Below are positions 11,336-23,160 of a stretch of DNA of 64,000 nucleotides, in pieces. Position 1 is the stretch's first letter, and each line of letters opens with the position of its first letter. The notes beneath the pieces were generated by a model that saw nothing but the letters and a program-made list of their open reading frames with translations, was not told the DNA's origin and made no database searches. A program made the translations under genes and the position numbers. This stretch comes from Ilyonectria destructans (taxonomy: Eukaryota > Ascomycota > Sordariomycetes > Hypocreales > Nectriaceae), in contig JAHEWK010000007.1 of NCBI GenBank assembly GCA_020740775.1, positions 2,480,001 to 2,544,000 on the forward strand, read 5' to 3'.

Positions 11336-12980
11336 ATGGAGTCATCGCCATCTATCCAACAGAAGCCGGCTTCGACCACGCGGGCACCGAGAGCCTCAGC
11401 CCAAGAGCTCGTATTTGTCACTGTCGCTCATCCAAACGATATGAAGGATCGGAATACGCAGAGGAAGATCAGTCGCCATGTTATGAAAGACATTGGGCGG
11501 TCTAGGAGGCGAAAGCCCCAGAAATATCAACTTCTCTTGAACTCCACGCCAGAGAAACCACCATCCCCCGAATCCCGCGAAGTCGTAGCTACGCAGCTTG
11601 ACAAGCACATCCAACAAACATCGAATTTCCAGACACTGCAAAGTTCACAATTGGCCCTGCCGCAATCCTCTTCGGGTATATTTAGTCTTCCGGATTCTGA
11701 CCGTGCCTTCCTTTCTCCTCCTGTCTCGGCTCGGGCGCGGAGACTCATCAGCTTTTGTATGACAATTGGCATCAACACGCGCTCTATTATTGACTGTGCT
11801 TAGTGAATAGGGATGACTCTTCGATATGCCGAGTGTTTCGAATCATATGTTTTACGGTCGCAATGGCCGATGATGGCGCCATGTACATGGCTCTCGCGGA
11901 GTCCGCACTTTACACGGGGCAGGACACTCAGGACTCTCTCATACAAGAAAACTCACACTCTTTGGAGCACTACACAGCCTCTCTTGGGCTATTAAATGGC
12001 CGCCTACGGAATCGAACTAGCTCTATTGGTGAAGCTATTATTGGAATGATGATATTCCTTTCTGGCTACGATGTAAGACTTCTGTCTTTCGTGCTCCATT
12101 TCTAGGCCTATCTAATACCCCCTAGCTGCGTGTCCGCAATTTTATGCGTTGGTCTATACATATGGATGGGCTGCAGAGGATTATTGAATTACGAGGCGGC
12201 TTATATACACTCAAGTCATACCATCTTCGGATGTTCCTTATCTGGTACGTCAAGGCTAAAATCTGACCCTGTGGTCCATTTTACTAAACTCCTCATAGGT
12301 CAGATATGGTTGGCTCTATGTCACTAGACATACCACCCCGGTTTCCGCTTCATGGCTGTATCATGAGCCCACTGCATGAATATCCCGTTTCACCAGTCCT
12401 TGCTGGGACATTGTCTGCTCTGCAGGACCGATGCCCAACTCTGTGGGATATCTGCCCACTGCTGGAGTCTCTTTCGGGCCTGACACAACTGGCTTCCAAA
12501 AGTTTGCCCTGCAATTGGTACAAAGATAGCAACTTGACGCAAAACTTTGGTCTTCTCGTGCATAGTATGCTCAACTTACAGCGGCACGAGATTCCAGCAG
12601 ATCAGAACAACCCTATGGCAGCCGGACTAACAATGAGAGAAATAATCCGGTTGGCATCACTTTTGTTTCTTACAGCACCTGTCAACTATCTGGCTGCGAA
12701 TAGAGACTTGCATAGTTATCATGGAGATCGATTACAAAGCTTACTGGCTTCAAAAGCACTGGACTGGTCGGGTTTGGAGGACCTTGAGCTGTGGGTGCTG
12801 GTCATCTCTATACTGACTGTGAATAATGAAGATCACATGGGGACTGTGTCTCGCATTAATGCTATCATGAGCATGAATGGGCTGGACTGGAAGGGAGTAC
12901 TTCAAAAACTGAGACAGATTGCTTGGATGGACAGCGTTTTCTCCAACGAGGTGAAAATTTTGAAAACACGACTTAATTAG
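11336..12980 (+). CDS. Fungal transcription-factor-like protein without a zinc cluster
   Basis: A 496-residue protein in four exons: 11336-11756, 11804-12072, 12126-12244 and 12299-12980 (introns of 47, 53 and 54 bases), all in phase. The N-terminus has a FVTVAHPNDMKDRNTQRKI stretch followed by a basic run (GRSRRRK). This is the hallmark of a large group of fungal proteins annotated as specific transcription factor domain proteins that lack the Zn2Cys6 finger. The rest is helical, with GGLYTL and a WSDMVGSM segment that spans intron 3, typical of the same group. No cysteine-rich DNA-binding motif is present, so DNA binding is not shown; it may act as a co-regulator. Its position just after the SDR gene on the same strand allows co-regulation but does not prove it. 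Confidence 0.75.
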
Positions 12981-13112
12981 ACACATCTCAGGTCCTTGGC
13001 TGTAGAATGCAATGCCAATCTAATTGGAACAATCTATATGTTCATCTACCTATTCTTCATCTGCTCACGGTCTCTATCAGACCTCCACAAGTCTCTCTAA
13101 TAATTCGAGCGT

Positions 13113-15614
13113 CTAGAAAACAACTCTCTTCGTCGGGAGCGGACCATGCTCAACGAATCTAACCCGCTCGCCATCCCGCTTGCTTCGCCTCTCTTTCTTA
13201 GAGTGGGTTGCACCGGGCTTGTAGTGGTCACCTCCAACAGTAAGGAGGGCACCGGGAACCGCAGGCCACTTCGCTGTAGACCAGACCGCGGGGGTGAATT
13301 CTGGCGTCGTGTCGCCGATGGTGTTGTCGTCGTTGACGCTTGAGCCGGGGACACACTTGCCACCGTTCCATGCAATCTCTGCGACGGCCTCCCAAATCTT
13401 AGTCACGTCGAAGACCATCTCGGTAGTGTAGAACATCTTGCAATGGGCCGCCTCGTATACGAACTGTAGAGGCAGACTGTTCTTGAAGCCAGGCAGGTAT
13501 TGGTTCTGCGTGTTAATTGCTGTGTCACTAATCACCAGGGGTGATTCGTCTACGCTAGGTAGATCCAGCGTGTATGGGACCATTCCTTCGGTCTTGTTGA
13601 GCGCAAGGTTGATATCTCCCTGCACCTGGGCAAGCTTGAGAACAACACCGCCCTTGGTTCCTCCCATCGCCTGCATTGGTGCGCTCAGAGGGCGACCGCC
13701 GACGGCGATGGTGCGCACGCCGCCGAGGCGCGACATCCAGCCTGTGAAGAGCGGGCAGGAAGAGTGGCACGAAGCGTCTGTGAGGATGACGATGTTGTCC
13801 GCCTTCAGGTATCCGGGGGACAGGGTGTTGTTGCTCGGGAAAGTCGCCGAGTCGCCGCTGCCATCGCCGAATGCCATCTCGACAAGACCGTTGGAAATTA
13901 AGTGAGTGAAGTCGTCTCCGTTGAAGGTTTGCGGCCCAAAGATTTGTTTCCAGCTCTTGTAGGGCTTGCCATTTTCGTTCTTTTCGGAAGCAACTAGCAC
14001 CGAGTCACGATCCTCCCACACGTTCTCGCCAATCCAGTCGAGAGCATCCGTAGCCCGCAAGCGGTAGCCGTCGTCGAGCTCAACATCAGGCAATATCTCA
14101 TGAAGGAGGTCGACAGCCGCAGCTACGAAACCACCTCCATTGCCCTGCAGATCAATAACGAGCTTTTTCTTGCCAGCTTCTTCGAATGCACTGAGGAACG
14201 AAGTGAGAGTTATGTAAAATTCCGTGAGGTCTGCTGTCGAATCCAGATTGAAGCTCGAGGGTGCCTCAAACGCATTTAGAACCAAGACTCCGACATCTTG
14301 ATACTCGGTCTCGTTAAGGAAGTAGCTAGAAATCCAATTTGCGGAGTGCTTGGAAACTGGGTAAGGGTAACCTGGTACAGTTGGACTGGCCTCGTCGCTT
14401 GAGGTTGTCGTCTCGACAGAACCGGGAGTTGAAGTGGGTGTTGAGGGCTCGGTCGTCGTGGGAACGGCTGTCGTTGCGACCGTCGTCGGAAGTTCAACTT
14501 GCTTATGGAGAGCCTCGGGAGAATCGATTTCTGTAAAGTCCACCGAGACTATCGCAAAGTTTTCAAAGGTTACCCGCGAGCCATTCGTAAACTCGAAAAC
14601 AGTCTCCTCTCCAATCGAGGTAAACTGTGTTCCTTGAAACGTGCCTTCCGAGCCCTGTCCTACTTTTGTGATGCCCTCGAATACCTCATTGTACAGAGCG
14701 TCAGGATCCTGGCCTGATCCAAGGGACGTGAGCGTTTCGACATATTCTAGGATTGGCATGCCATCAACGGTCATGATGTCGGACTTGGAATAGCCCTCGA
14801 GAAGTGATTTCTTGGCGTCCGCTGTTGTCAATGTTAAAACCCCAATCTGCAGAAACTATCATGGGTTACGTTACCAGCCAAGTACACCTTCGGAACGTTG
14901 CACCCATCATCGGAGACAGATACCAGCCCACCACCGCCGCGAGCGAAGGTGAATGCGCCAGCCAATGGAAGAAAGATGCCGAAGTGACCATCTTTCACAC
15001 GGGTGGTCTGAATTGGTGTAAGCGAGACCCGACAAAAAAGCCCTCATGAAACATACCACTGCCTTGAACTCTTGAATAAAATCGTACTGGCTATCGTACG
15101 ATCCCTCGAGCAGCTTGGCCTTTATTCCCAGCAGACCCTCAACAAGGTCGACGCCGGGAATCAGGTACTCGGCGGGTGGACGAGCAAGATATTCCAGCGT
15201 GCTTTGGAACTGCATGAAAGGCAGAAGACTAGACACATCCAAGTCAGGATTGAACACTTGTAGTAGTGGACGGGGATCTTACTAGTCGATGAATTCGATA
15301 TCCGTCGCAACGTCGACTTTGATCGATTGGAGACATTTCAGAGCCAGAGACGGAGGGACGAGGACAGAGGCTAAAGTGCATTGTTAGCCAATAAGGCCAA
15401 GAGAACTTTCCCAAGTGGATTTCTTACCTTCGGGATCCTCAGCATGCTTGGCAACATACACTTTGTGGATCGCAGCACAAGCTCCGGTGGGAGGAGCCGG
15501 AGTCGGCGTAGAGCTTGGAGTGCCTGAAGGCGTGCCAAACCCTTCCCAGTAAGGAACTCCAGCACTCGCTGTTGCAGAAAGCGCCAGACCAGCGAAAATG
15601 GGGGAGGTTCGCAT
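13113..15614 (-). CDS. Secreted S41-family (CPAF-like) serine peptidase
   Basis: A 762-residue protein in five exons: 15614-15428, 15370-15283, 15228-15057, 15007-14875 and 14821-13113. Introns are 57, 54, 49 and 53 bases. Residues 1-18 are a signal peptide, then a Ser/Thr/Pro-rich stretch. The joined N-terminal domain reads FIDYLLPFMQFQSTLEYL and later KDGHFGIFLP, both complete only after splicing and both usual in fungal S41 proteins. A Thr/Ser/Pro linker (about 306-340) leads to the catalytic domain with VIDLQGNGGG (416-424) and DASCHSSCPLF (from 542), which carries the probable nucleophile serine. By family it is a secreted or surface endopeptidase related to the chlamydial CPAF and tricorn-like proteases. 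In exon 2 the codon before the donor would read as a stop unless the 54-base intron is removed. Confidence 0.85.
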
Positions 15615-17236
15615 CGTAGATAGATGAGAACTAGAAACAGAAGGTGATGATTATGATTGAGCAACGCTCTGAAGTACGACTGTCTTGGGACTCTACTGGA
15701 ATTATTTAACATGCGAGTCCAACATCTTTATGGCGCTGCGCGGAGACATTTGCACTATTGTCCTAGTTCAATCTGCATCTCATCTGACAACGTCGGGGCT
15801 ATGCGTAGGGTATGTACCGTAGCTGATGACAGGGGCAGGGCATATTTGGCGCGGCTGATAGGTGAGAAATTGGTACTTTGGGGTCGACGTGGCTGTGGGA
15901 TTATTTTTGGAGCTCCAACGTGCAAAATGGCTCCTCATCCTGCTAATGCTACCGCGGCTGGGCTTACTCCGAGAAGTGCCGGGGGCTGAGGGCTGTGAGG
16001 CTTGGTATTCATTGGTCGCCTCATATGCACGCCATGCTCACTCAGTGGAGTTTGGGTACTTTGGTGGTTGTTTGGCTGAAACGTGGATAGAGAACGCAAC
16101 GAGATGACTAGAGATGGGAAGAACTTTAGTGAGAGGCTTGCCAAGTATGAAGTTAGAATGAGTAAGTATAGTATAGAGGCCTCTCAGAATCAATTGCATC
16201 CAGCGTGCACGCTCCATAGGCGCGCATGACTAGCATGTAAAGGAAATCGTGGATTTGTCAAAGTAGCTGTGCCACACAAAACGGGATTTCATATTGCAAG
16301 ACAGTATACTACTGGAAAAACAATTGCTACATAGAAACTATTGAATTATTGCCCTCGTGATTGTCCATCTATCCTCTGGCATCTTCTACTCCGTCCTACC
16401 TTGTTATTCTTACAACACCTCAAACTCAAATGGAGGTGTAGAAGGCCGCCTTATAGTCATATCCCTAGTTTTCGGCTTGTCATAGTTATTTATACATGTT
16501 TTAGGAATTCCAAATTGACTGCCACAGCCCACCCGTAGAGACAGGCCATATGTAATTCACAACATTCATTCGCACTAGCCACACACTCTGTCAGCCACAC
16601 TTGGTGCTGAGGTAACACGTAGGTAGGCTACCCGACAGCATCGTCATCCCAATTATCCTCCACACTATCCTAATATTCTGTCATGAAGTTGACGACCACG
16701 CGCTATGATGGGGAAGCGGGCGTCTACCAAGTTTCCGGTGGCGTAGGCAGGCAGGCCACTGGAACCGGTGGCCACCTAGCATATGCAAAGAGTCCATCAC
16801 CAATTCATCGTCAATATACCCAACATCCAGGCACGAGATTGTTCTCGCATCCATCCCACGCACCTCTCCGCGTGCGGGAGAAGCTTTTGCTGAAGGACCC
16901 AATACTCCCTCGATTCCCGCCTCAGCACCGATGACCCGACCACCATGAGTGCCAGCCTTGCTGACTCGTACTTCTGCTGGTCGCCATCCAAAAAAGACGC
17001 CCATCAGTGTACCACCGGGTGCATGAGTAGCTGCCTGTCGATGCTTCCTGGGTTTCGATTACTGTAAGTGAAGAAGCTTCACAGCCAGAAGTTTCTTCAG
17101 GACCGAATCAACCATCTCGTCTGCTACAGTATGCATACTGGCGGCTCGCCGAAAAGGGTCGGAAGCCTGAACTGGGCCCGTTAGGCCCGGTACGGCACTT
17201 ATGTATCTATTCCTATTACCTTGCCTAGTGCATGGC
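15615..17236. other. Intergenic, no gene seen
   Basis: No coding region is supported. It contains the promoter of the S41 peptidase gene at the left and the downstream region of the HET gene at the right. A short GC-rich inverted repeat (GGGCCCGTTAGGCCCGG) lies near 17176-17192; it may be part of a 3' end signal for the HET gene. Confidence 0.5.
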
Positions 17237-19363
17237 CTAATGGAGACCAGAGGTCATCGTCTCCAATCCAGCGGGCCATGGGAAAACAACATCTACTCTC
17301 GGGGACCGTTCAAAACAACATAACCCGAGCCGCCAACCCTTAGTATACAAACATGGAACAATACCCCTGGCACCTTCCACGTACCCCTTATGCTGGACCT
17401 CCAGCGATACGTGGCGATCAACGTCATTGGTATCATTCCTGTTGGAACCTTGGAATTCGGGACGAAAGGCCGTGAAGATAAGCACGGACTCGCTTCCTTG
17501 GCTTTGGCCGACCCCGTCCCTGTCTCCGATCTCCATACTCTCCCCTCCACCGTCGCAAATGAAAACAGCCCTATACGGGGATGGCTGACCAGAAGGATCC
17601 CAGAGAGACCCCAGCCTAAGCGTCATTCCGTTATCGATTGCATCAACGAGCTCTGAAGCCATCATCCTCATGTATCTCTCAGAATACAATTCATCATCAA
17701 AAGAGCCTTGATCACACTCTGAATCGAGAGACAGACATATTCGAATGCGACGTTCAATAAGAGAGTATCCAAGGGACCTCAATTTATTTGCGAGTTGGGT
17801 GAGTCGTTTCCGCTCCCGCAGCGTTAGCTTGCCCGTTGGGTTGTCTACCCATGCTGTTTGTTGATCAATGTCATGCGAGTTAATCGCTCTGCCAAGCTTC
17901 CATAGATGACCCTTGGTAGACATGCCATCAGGTGTAAGTCGGACATGAGGAAATCGGCAGCCTTTGTTAAACGAAAGACTTCGTTTGTTCAAGGGGGAAT
18001 AAAAGCCCTTGAAGGATTGTGCCTTCAGGAATTTCGACACAGTCATCTGGGAAGGCGACTCACAGGATCTGCCGTTAGAAATAATCTCCCCGTTTAGAAG
18101 AAACATGACCAACATCGAAAGGCTGAAGCTGTGTTCCTTCCGTTGTAGTTCTTCAATGTCAAGACGCACAGGATACTGGCAGCAGTTGGCAACAACGGCG
18201 AGACGGTCCCAAGGCTTTTTCACGCTTCTATGCTCAATGTCGGAAATGATGGTCGGAGTCATCGATTCATGCTTCTTCAGAGAGATGGTATACCTCCCAG
18301 CAGTGGTGAGAACATGGCCGATTGCCTCCCTCTCCGCTCGGGTCTGAGGCTGAATTCCCTCAAAAGCCAAACAAAGACGTGTAGCCTCGTAAGAAAAGTT
18401 GGCGGAATTGATGCAAAGTTCTTCGTTTATATCATTGAAAAGCTTAATGAAGGAAGAACGCTTCTGCCTCTCCAGTGCAGGTACGTGAGGAATGAGGAGG
18501 TGCATTGCAGTTCCTGCGCGATAGCTCTCCTGAAAGGTCCAAGCTCTCGTCCACCATAGGTCGCTCGTGATATCTTTTAGTAGCGTGAGCGCGTTTCCAG
18601 CCTCCTGCCGATTTGTTTTCTTAGAGAGTCGAAACCGTGGTGCCTGCCGATGCTGGGTAACCAGTTCGCCGCCAAGGATTCTCGCCAAAAGCATCAATTC
18701 GAATGGAGAGTCGAAAGACCTCCCGAGTAAGGCGACCGGATGGTTGCTAAGCTTATAGATAAGATCCATGACCTGCAAGGCGTGGCGCTTTTGATTGCAC
18801 TGTGGATGGATGCATGGGGTCTGGCTGCAACTCCGCTGCTTGATAGTGTGCCTATCAATCCACAAAAGATTCAACTGAAATCTTCTCATGTATTTGATGA
18901 TGCGATCAAAAACGCAATCTCGAACAGGCGATGGAAATTCCTGCGCTCTGTTCCTCGTTTGCACCATGTAGCCGCCGACTTTCGGGTCTTCATGTTCGGA
19001 TGACTCCCAAGTGTACGACAGAGCGACATAGTCATGGTTCTCGATGGCATTGATCCAGTGACGTGACAACAGAAAGGACTGATCCGGCGCGGGGCGAAGA
19101 CACTCAAGGTTCCTTATGACGGATAACTTTCTGTCTTGTGCCAATGTGCTGTTCTGAATATCGAGCATGAGAGAGACGATGGACTTCCCATGATAGCTGG
19201 TGATGTCGAGGAGAGTATTATTGATGTCATCACGTTGTGTGGCCATGTTCGTGAAAACTCGGCGTTTATGGATAACCTGAGACCTGGCTTGAATTCTGGG
19301 ACTCAGTGGAGACCATGTTCGTGCGGGATTTTGAATAAGGCTTTGGTTCTCTACCGGTGACAC
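17237..19363 (-). CDS. HET-domain (heterokaryon incompatibility) protein
   Basis: A 708-residue single-exon protein with a HET domain, the effector domain that triggers cell death after fusion with a genetically different strain and that is now grouped with TIR-like NAD-linked folds. The block YVALSYTWES near residue 115 and LLWIDRHTIKQ near 170 correspond to the conserved HET motifs SYxWG and WIDxxCINQ; the latter is altered (CINQ to TIKQ). WWTRAWTFQE near 285 is the third conserved block. The remainder has no domain I can name. Met40 (codon starting at 19246) is a plausible alternative start and would remove a Ser/Pro-rich leader. No NACHT or repeat domain is attached. It faces away from the 20-25 kb immune-like segment, with 1.8 kb between. 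Confidence 0.88.
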   Translation of the reverse strand: MSPVENQSLIQNPARTWSPLSPRIQARSQVIHKRRVFTNMATQRDDINNTLLDITSYHGKSIVSLMLDIQNSTLAQDRKLSVIRNLECLRPAPDQSFLLSRHWINAIENHDYVALSYTWESSEHEDPKVGGYMVQTRNRAQEFPSPVRDCVFDRIIKYMRRFQLNLLWIDRHTIKQRSCSQTPCIHPQCNQKRHALQVMDLIYKLSNHPVALLGRSFDSPFELMLLARILGGELVTQHRQAPRFRLSKKTNRQEAGNALTLLKDITSDLWWTRAWTFQESYRAGTAMHLLIPHVPALERQKRSSFIKLFNDINEELCINSANFSYEATRLCLAFEGIQPQTRAEREAIGHVLTTAGRYTISLKKHESMTPTIISDIEHRSVKKPWDRLAVVANCCQYPVRLDIEELQRKEHSFSLSMLVMFLLNGEIISNGRSCESPSQMTVSKFLKAQSFKGFYSPLNKRSLSFNKGCRFPHVRLTPDGMSTKGHLWKLGRAINSHDIDQQTAWVDNPTGKLTLRERKRLTQLANKLRSLGYSLIERRIRICLSLDSECDQGSFDDELYSERYMRMMASELVDAIDNGMTLRLGSLWDPSGQPSPYRAVFICDGGGESMEIGDRDGVGQSQGSESVLIFTAFRPEFQGSNRNDTNDVDRHVSLEVQHKGYVEGARGIVPCLYTKGWRLGLCCFERSPRVDVVFPWPAGLETMTSGLH

Positions 19364-19522
19364 GAGGCAGTATGTTCTACCCTACGGTTGTATTGCGTCA
19401 GCAGATATACGGCGTCGCACGTGTGTAAAACTGATTGGTGTGCGTTGGCTAGTGTGCATCGGGCTGGTATTCGTGGCTGTTTAAGCCGCTGCTGACCAAC
19501 TTCTCACGGCAGATCTGGACAC

Positions 19523-19546
19523 GCGTTCTCGCGTTCTCGCGTTCTC
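19523..19546 (+). repeat. Tandem 8-bp repeat (GCGTTCTC)x3
   Basis: Three perfect contiguous copies of GCGTTCTC lie in the HET gene promoter, about 160 bases upstream of its start. They may be slippage or a cluster of binding sites. Confidence 0.7.
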
Positions 19547-20079
19547 GGACCGTTAGCATGCTGTTTTCATTCGTAGTTATACGTGAGGATTCGAGATTTG
19601 GTTGACTAGCTCATTGCTGGTGCTGTTACAGCAAACTCGCGGGCAATACAAAAAGATGCGAAGAAATCTTCACACTCTAAGGGAATGATGAAGCCACCAA
19701 ATGGCTTAAAGACGCACCGATATGAAACGCAAATGTCCGAACCGGTGACGATGCGGGGGTTTGTTCAGTGGGGAAGCCGAGAGTCATCACCTATTTGATG
19801 CCAGTCTGCCCAGCAGAGCGCCTAAAACACCCTGCTGTGATATTCTTTGAAGTATACTTGGGCGTCAAGCTAAATGACAAAAAACCCAGTGTCGGCGTGG
19901 AATTTCAGTACTTTTCAACAATCGATAAGGTACATTTAGTCTACTCGGATAACATGTGTTGAGGTCAGGGTAATTAGAAGAGAGGTGATTTGAACCATCG
20001 TCCTCACAAAAAGCCGGATCAGGGGCCAGATCAGGACGTGTGAGCCGTCGACGGAACACGAAGCTAACAGGAAGCACGC

Positions 20080-20156
20080 GTTATATCACAGTAAAGAGTT
20101 ACAGTAAAAATAAATACATCACACCGTAAAATCGACTGAGTCTTGGTAAATCTGGT
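20080..20156 (+). repeat. Flanking direct repeat, left copy
   Basis: This segment carries CAGTAAAGAGTTACAGTAAA, then ACACCGTAAAA, then GAGTCTTGG. The same order with small changes recurs at 25347-25411 in the same orientation. The pair brackets the fusion gene and the 4-TM gene. Differences are partly C/T, as expected of diverging transposon ends. Confidence 0.65.
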
Positions 20157-20356
20157 CCGTGCTTTCTGTGTGTACTACGTAGTAGAAGGAAAAGGCTCGG
20201 AAAAAGAACAGGTGGGGCCGGTCCGGCAAGCGGCCCGCCAAATGAAGCCTGGAGGAACTGTTCTAGCGTAATTAAACTGATGAAGAAGCGCTGCTTCTAT
20301 CAGAGGACGATGCGATGCCGCAGCTCCCCCACGGATAGAAGAGATAGGATCGAGAG

Positions 20357-20386
20357 GAGACGGAGACGGAGATGGAGATGGAGACG
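20357..20386 (+). repeat. GAGACG/GAGATG hexamer repeat
   Basis: Five contiguous hexamers of the form GAGA(C/T)G. This is a minor purine-rich microsatellite in non-coding sequence. Confidence 0.7.
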
Positions 20387-21130
20387 ATAACACGGGAGAC
20401 TGGTCCTGGCCGCCACGACCCCACCGAGACCCCCCGGCGATTACGACAGCTCTACGACCCAGAGGCAGGTCGGGCCAGACGAAGGGCAAATACACAACCT
20501 GCAAACCTGGACAAGGCTGGCGATGAGAACACCAGCTCAGACTCGATTGTTACCGCTCGTTCAGTGTCACAGCGGACCGAGCCCTATAGTAGCTGTTATC
20601 CGTACCTGTAATTGCAAGCATTGTGATTATAGACGTACCTTTTGGTCAGATGACCTTTTGGCGTAACGGTAGTACGGACCCTAATTCCTTTGAGTATAAA
20701 ACAGGGCCCCTATGACCCCCAATCAATGCAAGAACAAGATTCCTGACACACTTCATTTAATCATTAAAATCAGTCATTGAATACGGCAAATTGCGTATCT
20801 AACAGCTGTTATATCCTAAGTTACTTCTCTGCTTCTAACAAGTTGAACCAACTCATCTTAAATTCCTAGAGGTTCTAATCCGAATCGAAGGTCGGAATTC
20901 CATCAAAGGGATAATTAAAATCTCTATACACTGATGTAAATTTTGCTGTGGCGTCGCTGCTTGCTTTGCCATGAGCCAATCCTTTCAGGTCGGAATTCGG
21001 CGCAGGCTATACCACTTTGGCGTGCGGCTGAGCCTAGGCGCTAATGAGCTGAACATCTTCCTTCAACCACCTCTAGAGCTAGAATCTTAAACTGATCTCA
21101 TGCTTATCTTCTTGACCAAAGAGCCCCTTC

Positions 21131-23160
21131 ATGTCCGACCCTCTCAGCATCGCCGCGTCCGTCGCCGGCCTCCTGGCCACGGCGGGCACAATCTGCACCA
21201 CCCTCTCCAGCTTTATCGACGCCCCAGAGTCAGCCCGCGCCGCCCTAGCCGCTGTCGAGGAGGTGCGTCTCGCGCTCGAGATGGTGAAGCAGCTGGTGGA
21301 CACGGTTTCTGCCCTCTCGAGTCGGCGAAGGGCGCTGGTCCGGCTCGACCATATTGCCATCACATTCTCCAACTGCATCCGCACCCTGTCGGAGCTCGAG
21401 TCCCTCGTCTGCTTCAAGGACAACATCATGCATCGCCTGAGGTGGGTGTGGGGGGAGAAGAAGGTGCTGCAGCTTCTTCCGCGGCTGGAATCGCAGAAGT
21501 CTTCGCTTTTGCTCATGGTGACTGTGCTGAGATGGTATTATGGCGCCCACGTGTTCCTCTCTCGTCTAGCTGTGACTTACAACCTCGCAGCCAATCGGAA
21601 ATTGAGGCTCTCCAAGGACGGGACAGGCTCAACGCAGCCATCGACCAGATCCTCCAGCGGGATGAAGAGTTTGCGGCACGTCTACTGTCAGATCCTGCCT
21701 ATGAGATCGAGGATCGATCTGTCAGGTTCCACGATGGCGAGTCCACAGCCCAGTCCCTCAGGATGTCCAGGACGGCTTCATTTGGACCCGATGGCTCCTC
21801 TAGTTTCAGAATACCGACAAGCCAAGCACCATCTTCGGGACCGGAAGCATCGCTGTCGGAGTCATGCGCCTCTTCTGTAAGCCGCCGTGATTTCGAGATC
21901 ACCCTTGAAGAATCCCGAGTGTACACGCGCACAGGATCCAACGACTCGGACATGTCTTTCACGAGTTCGGCGATTCGATCCCACGCCTGGAGCATGTTGT
22001 CATTGAACGACATCTCTATTGTTGCCGTCTTTCGACTCCCGATAACTCTGGCCGACATTGAGTGCTTTGGACCTGGACTCACTTTTGCAGCGCTGCTTAA
22101 GGGAGAAGCGCCGCAAGTTGCCACAAGCCAGCAGGAAGTGACGGTGCTGCTGATAGGTCCTAATTCACAGCAAGATACAACAAGTCTAACACCGACGGAG
22201 GCCAGCCCACAAGACACAACAAGTCAAACAGCGGCGAACCATGCAGAGAGTCAGAACACTCAAGTGACAGCCTTTAATCCGAAGACGATGGCCCCAATTC
22301 GAGGAGGAAAACGTACGCCAGAGGAGAAAGCGGCAGAAGACCCGCGCTACGTGAACAACAAGCGTGTAGTCGCAACAATAAAGTGAGGAAACCCACGCTC
22401 TTCCACCATAACGACATGGAGGTGTGCTAACTTTGGTCGCAGAGTTGTAGTCGTCGGAGACAGGAACACAGCGAAGAACACCACCTTGATCTCTTACACC
22501 ACCGGCAAGTTTCCCACGGAATACACGCCTACTGTATTTAGCGGCCATGCTGTCGCAGTTCTGTAAGAAACTTTCCACCGATCAACTCCTGCTGCTTTGA
22601 CCGGAGGTTTTGTTGACATGCCGAAGCATCGGCGAGGACCCCTACCTGCTCGAGCTCCACGACACCACCGGCACGGAGGACTACGACCGCCTGCGACCCC
22701 TCGACTATGTGGAAGCGGACGTCTTCTTAGTCTTTGCCCGCGTTGGATTGCCCCAAAGCTACGAGAGCATTGAGAAGAAATGGGTGCCCGAGATCCAGCA
22801 CCATCGCCCGCGGACTCCTTTCATCATGGTCGGAATAAACTGTCCCGACGAAGACGGTGATTTACCACGTGGCGAGATAACTGGAGTTAGCGATTACAAG
22901 GCACTGGGAGAAGCCATGGCACGGCGGGTTGGTGCTGTGAAGTATCTGGAATGCGACATTTTAAGCCAGCTCCGGCTTAAAGACGTGTTTGACGAGGTAC
23001 GTCTCCTTGCTCTTGTAAGGACAAACTTACTGACCAAGTACAGGCCATAGTAGCAGCGCTTGAACCGCCGCGACAGAAACGCAAACGCCTGAGACGTTCT
23101 TGGAGACCAAAGTTCCTGGACGCTGTAAAAGAGACAAACGAGGAAGAGTCAAGCCATTAG
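21131..23160 (+). CDS. Fusion: PigL_N/NLR-type N-terminal domain with degenerate Rho-family GTPase
   Basis: A 600-residue protein in five exons: 21131-21534, 21591-22382, 22443-22562, 22627-22996 and 23044-23160. Residues 1-30 (MSDPLSIAASVAGLL and on) and the helical region to about 170 match the N-terminal domain often seen in fungal STAND/NLR-like proteins and called PigL_N. A Ser/Thr-rich linker follows to about 395. From 399 the sequence tracks Cdc42/Rho closely: LISYTTGKFPTEYTPTVF, then DYDRLRP, EKWVPEI and VFDEAIVAALEPP. Functional motifs are changed: the P-loop reads GDRNTAKN (404-411) instead of GxxxxGK(T), switch II reads DTTGTED with Thr455 at the catalytic Gln61 position, and TKxD is lost (INCPDED). 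No CAAX box ends the chain. GTP binding and hydrolysis are therefore unlikely. All junctions keep phase and the GTPase half only reads through when spliced, so it is probably one transcript. A 4-TM gene follows. Confidence 0.78.

Larger units (their letters stand above)
19364..21130. other. Intergenic: repeat copy, simple repeats and promoter region
   Basis: No gene is supported. The stretch holds three tandem copies of GCGTTCTC (19523-19546), an element repeated at 25.35 kb (20080-20156), and five GAGAYG hexamers (20357-20386). It also holds a TATA-like sequence (GAGTATAAAAC) near 20692-20702, about 430 bases before the fusion gene, which would imply a long 5' leader or a leader intron. Confidence 0.5.

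Noticed and set aside
13438..13905. Plus-strand frame over the S41 peptidase gene
   Set aside because: Antisense shadow of the catalytic exon.
21100..22386. 428-codon frame overlapping the fusion gene from 21100
   Set aside because: Its first part is an out-of-frame reading of the N-terminal domain; only from exon 2 on does it coincide with the true frame. Splicing at 21534/21591 joins the correct parts.
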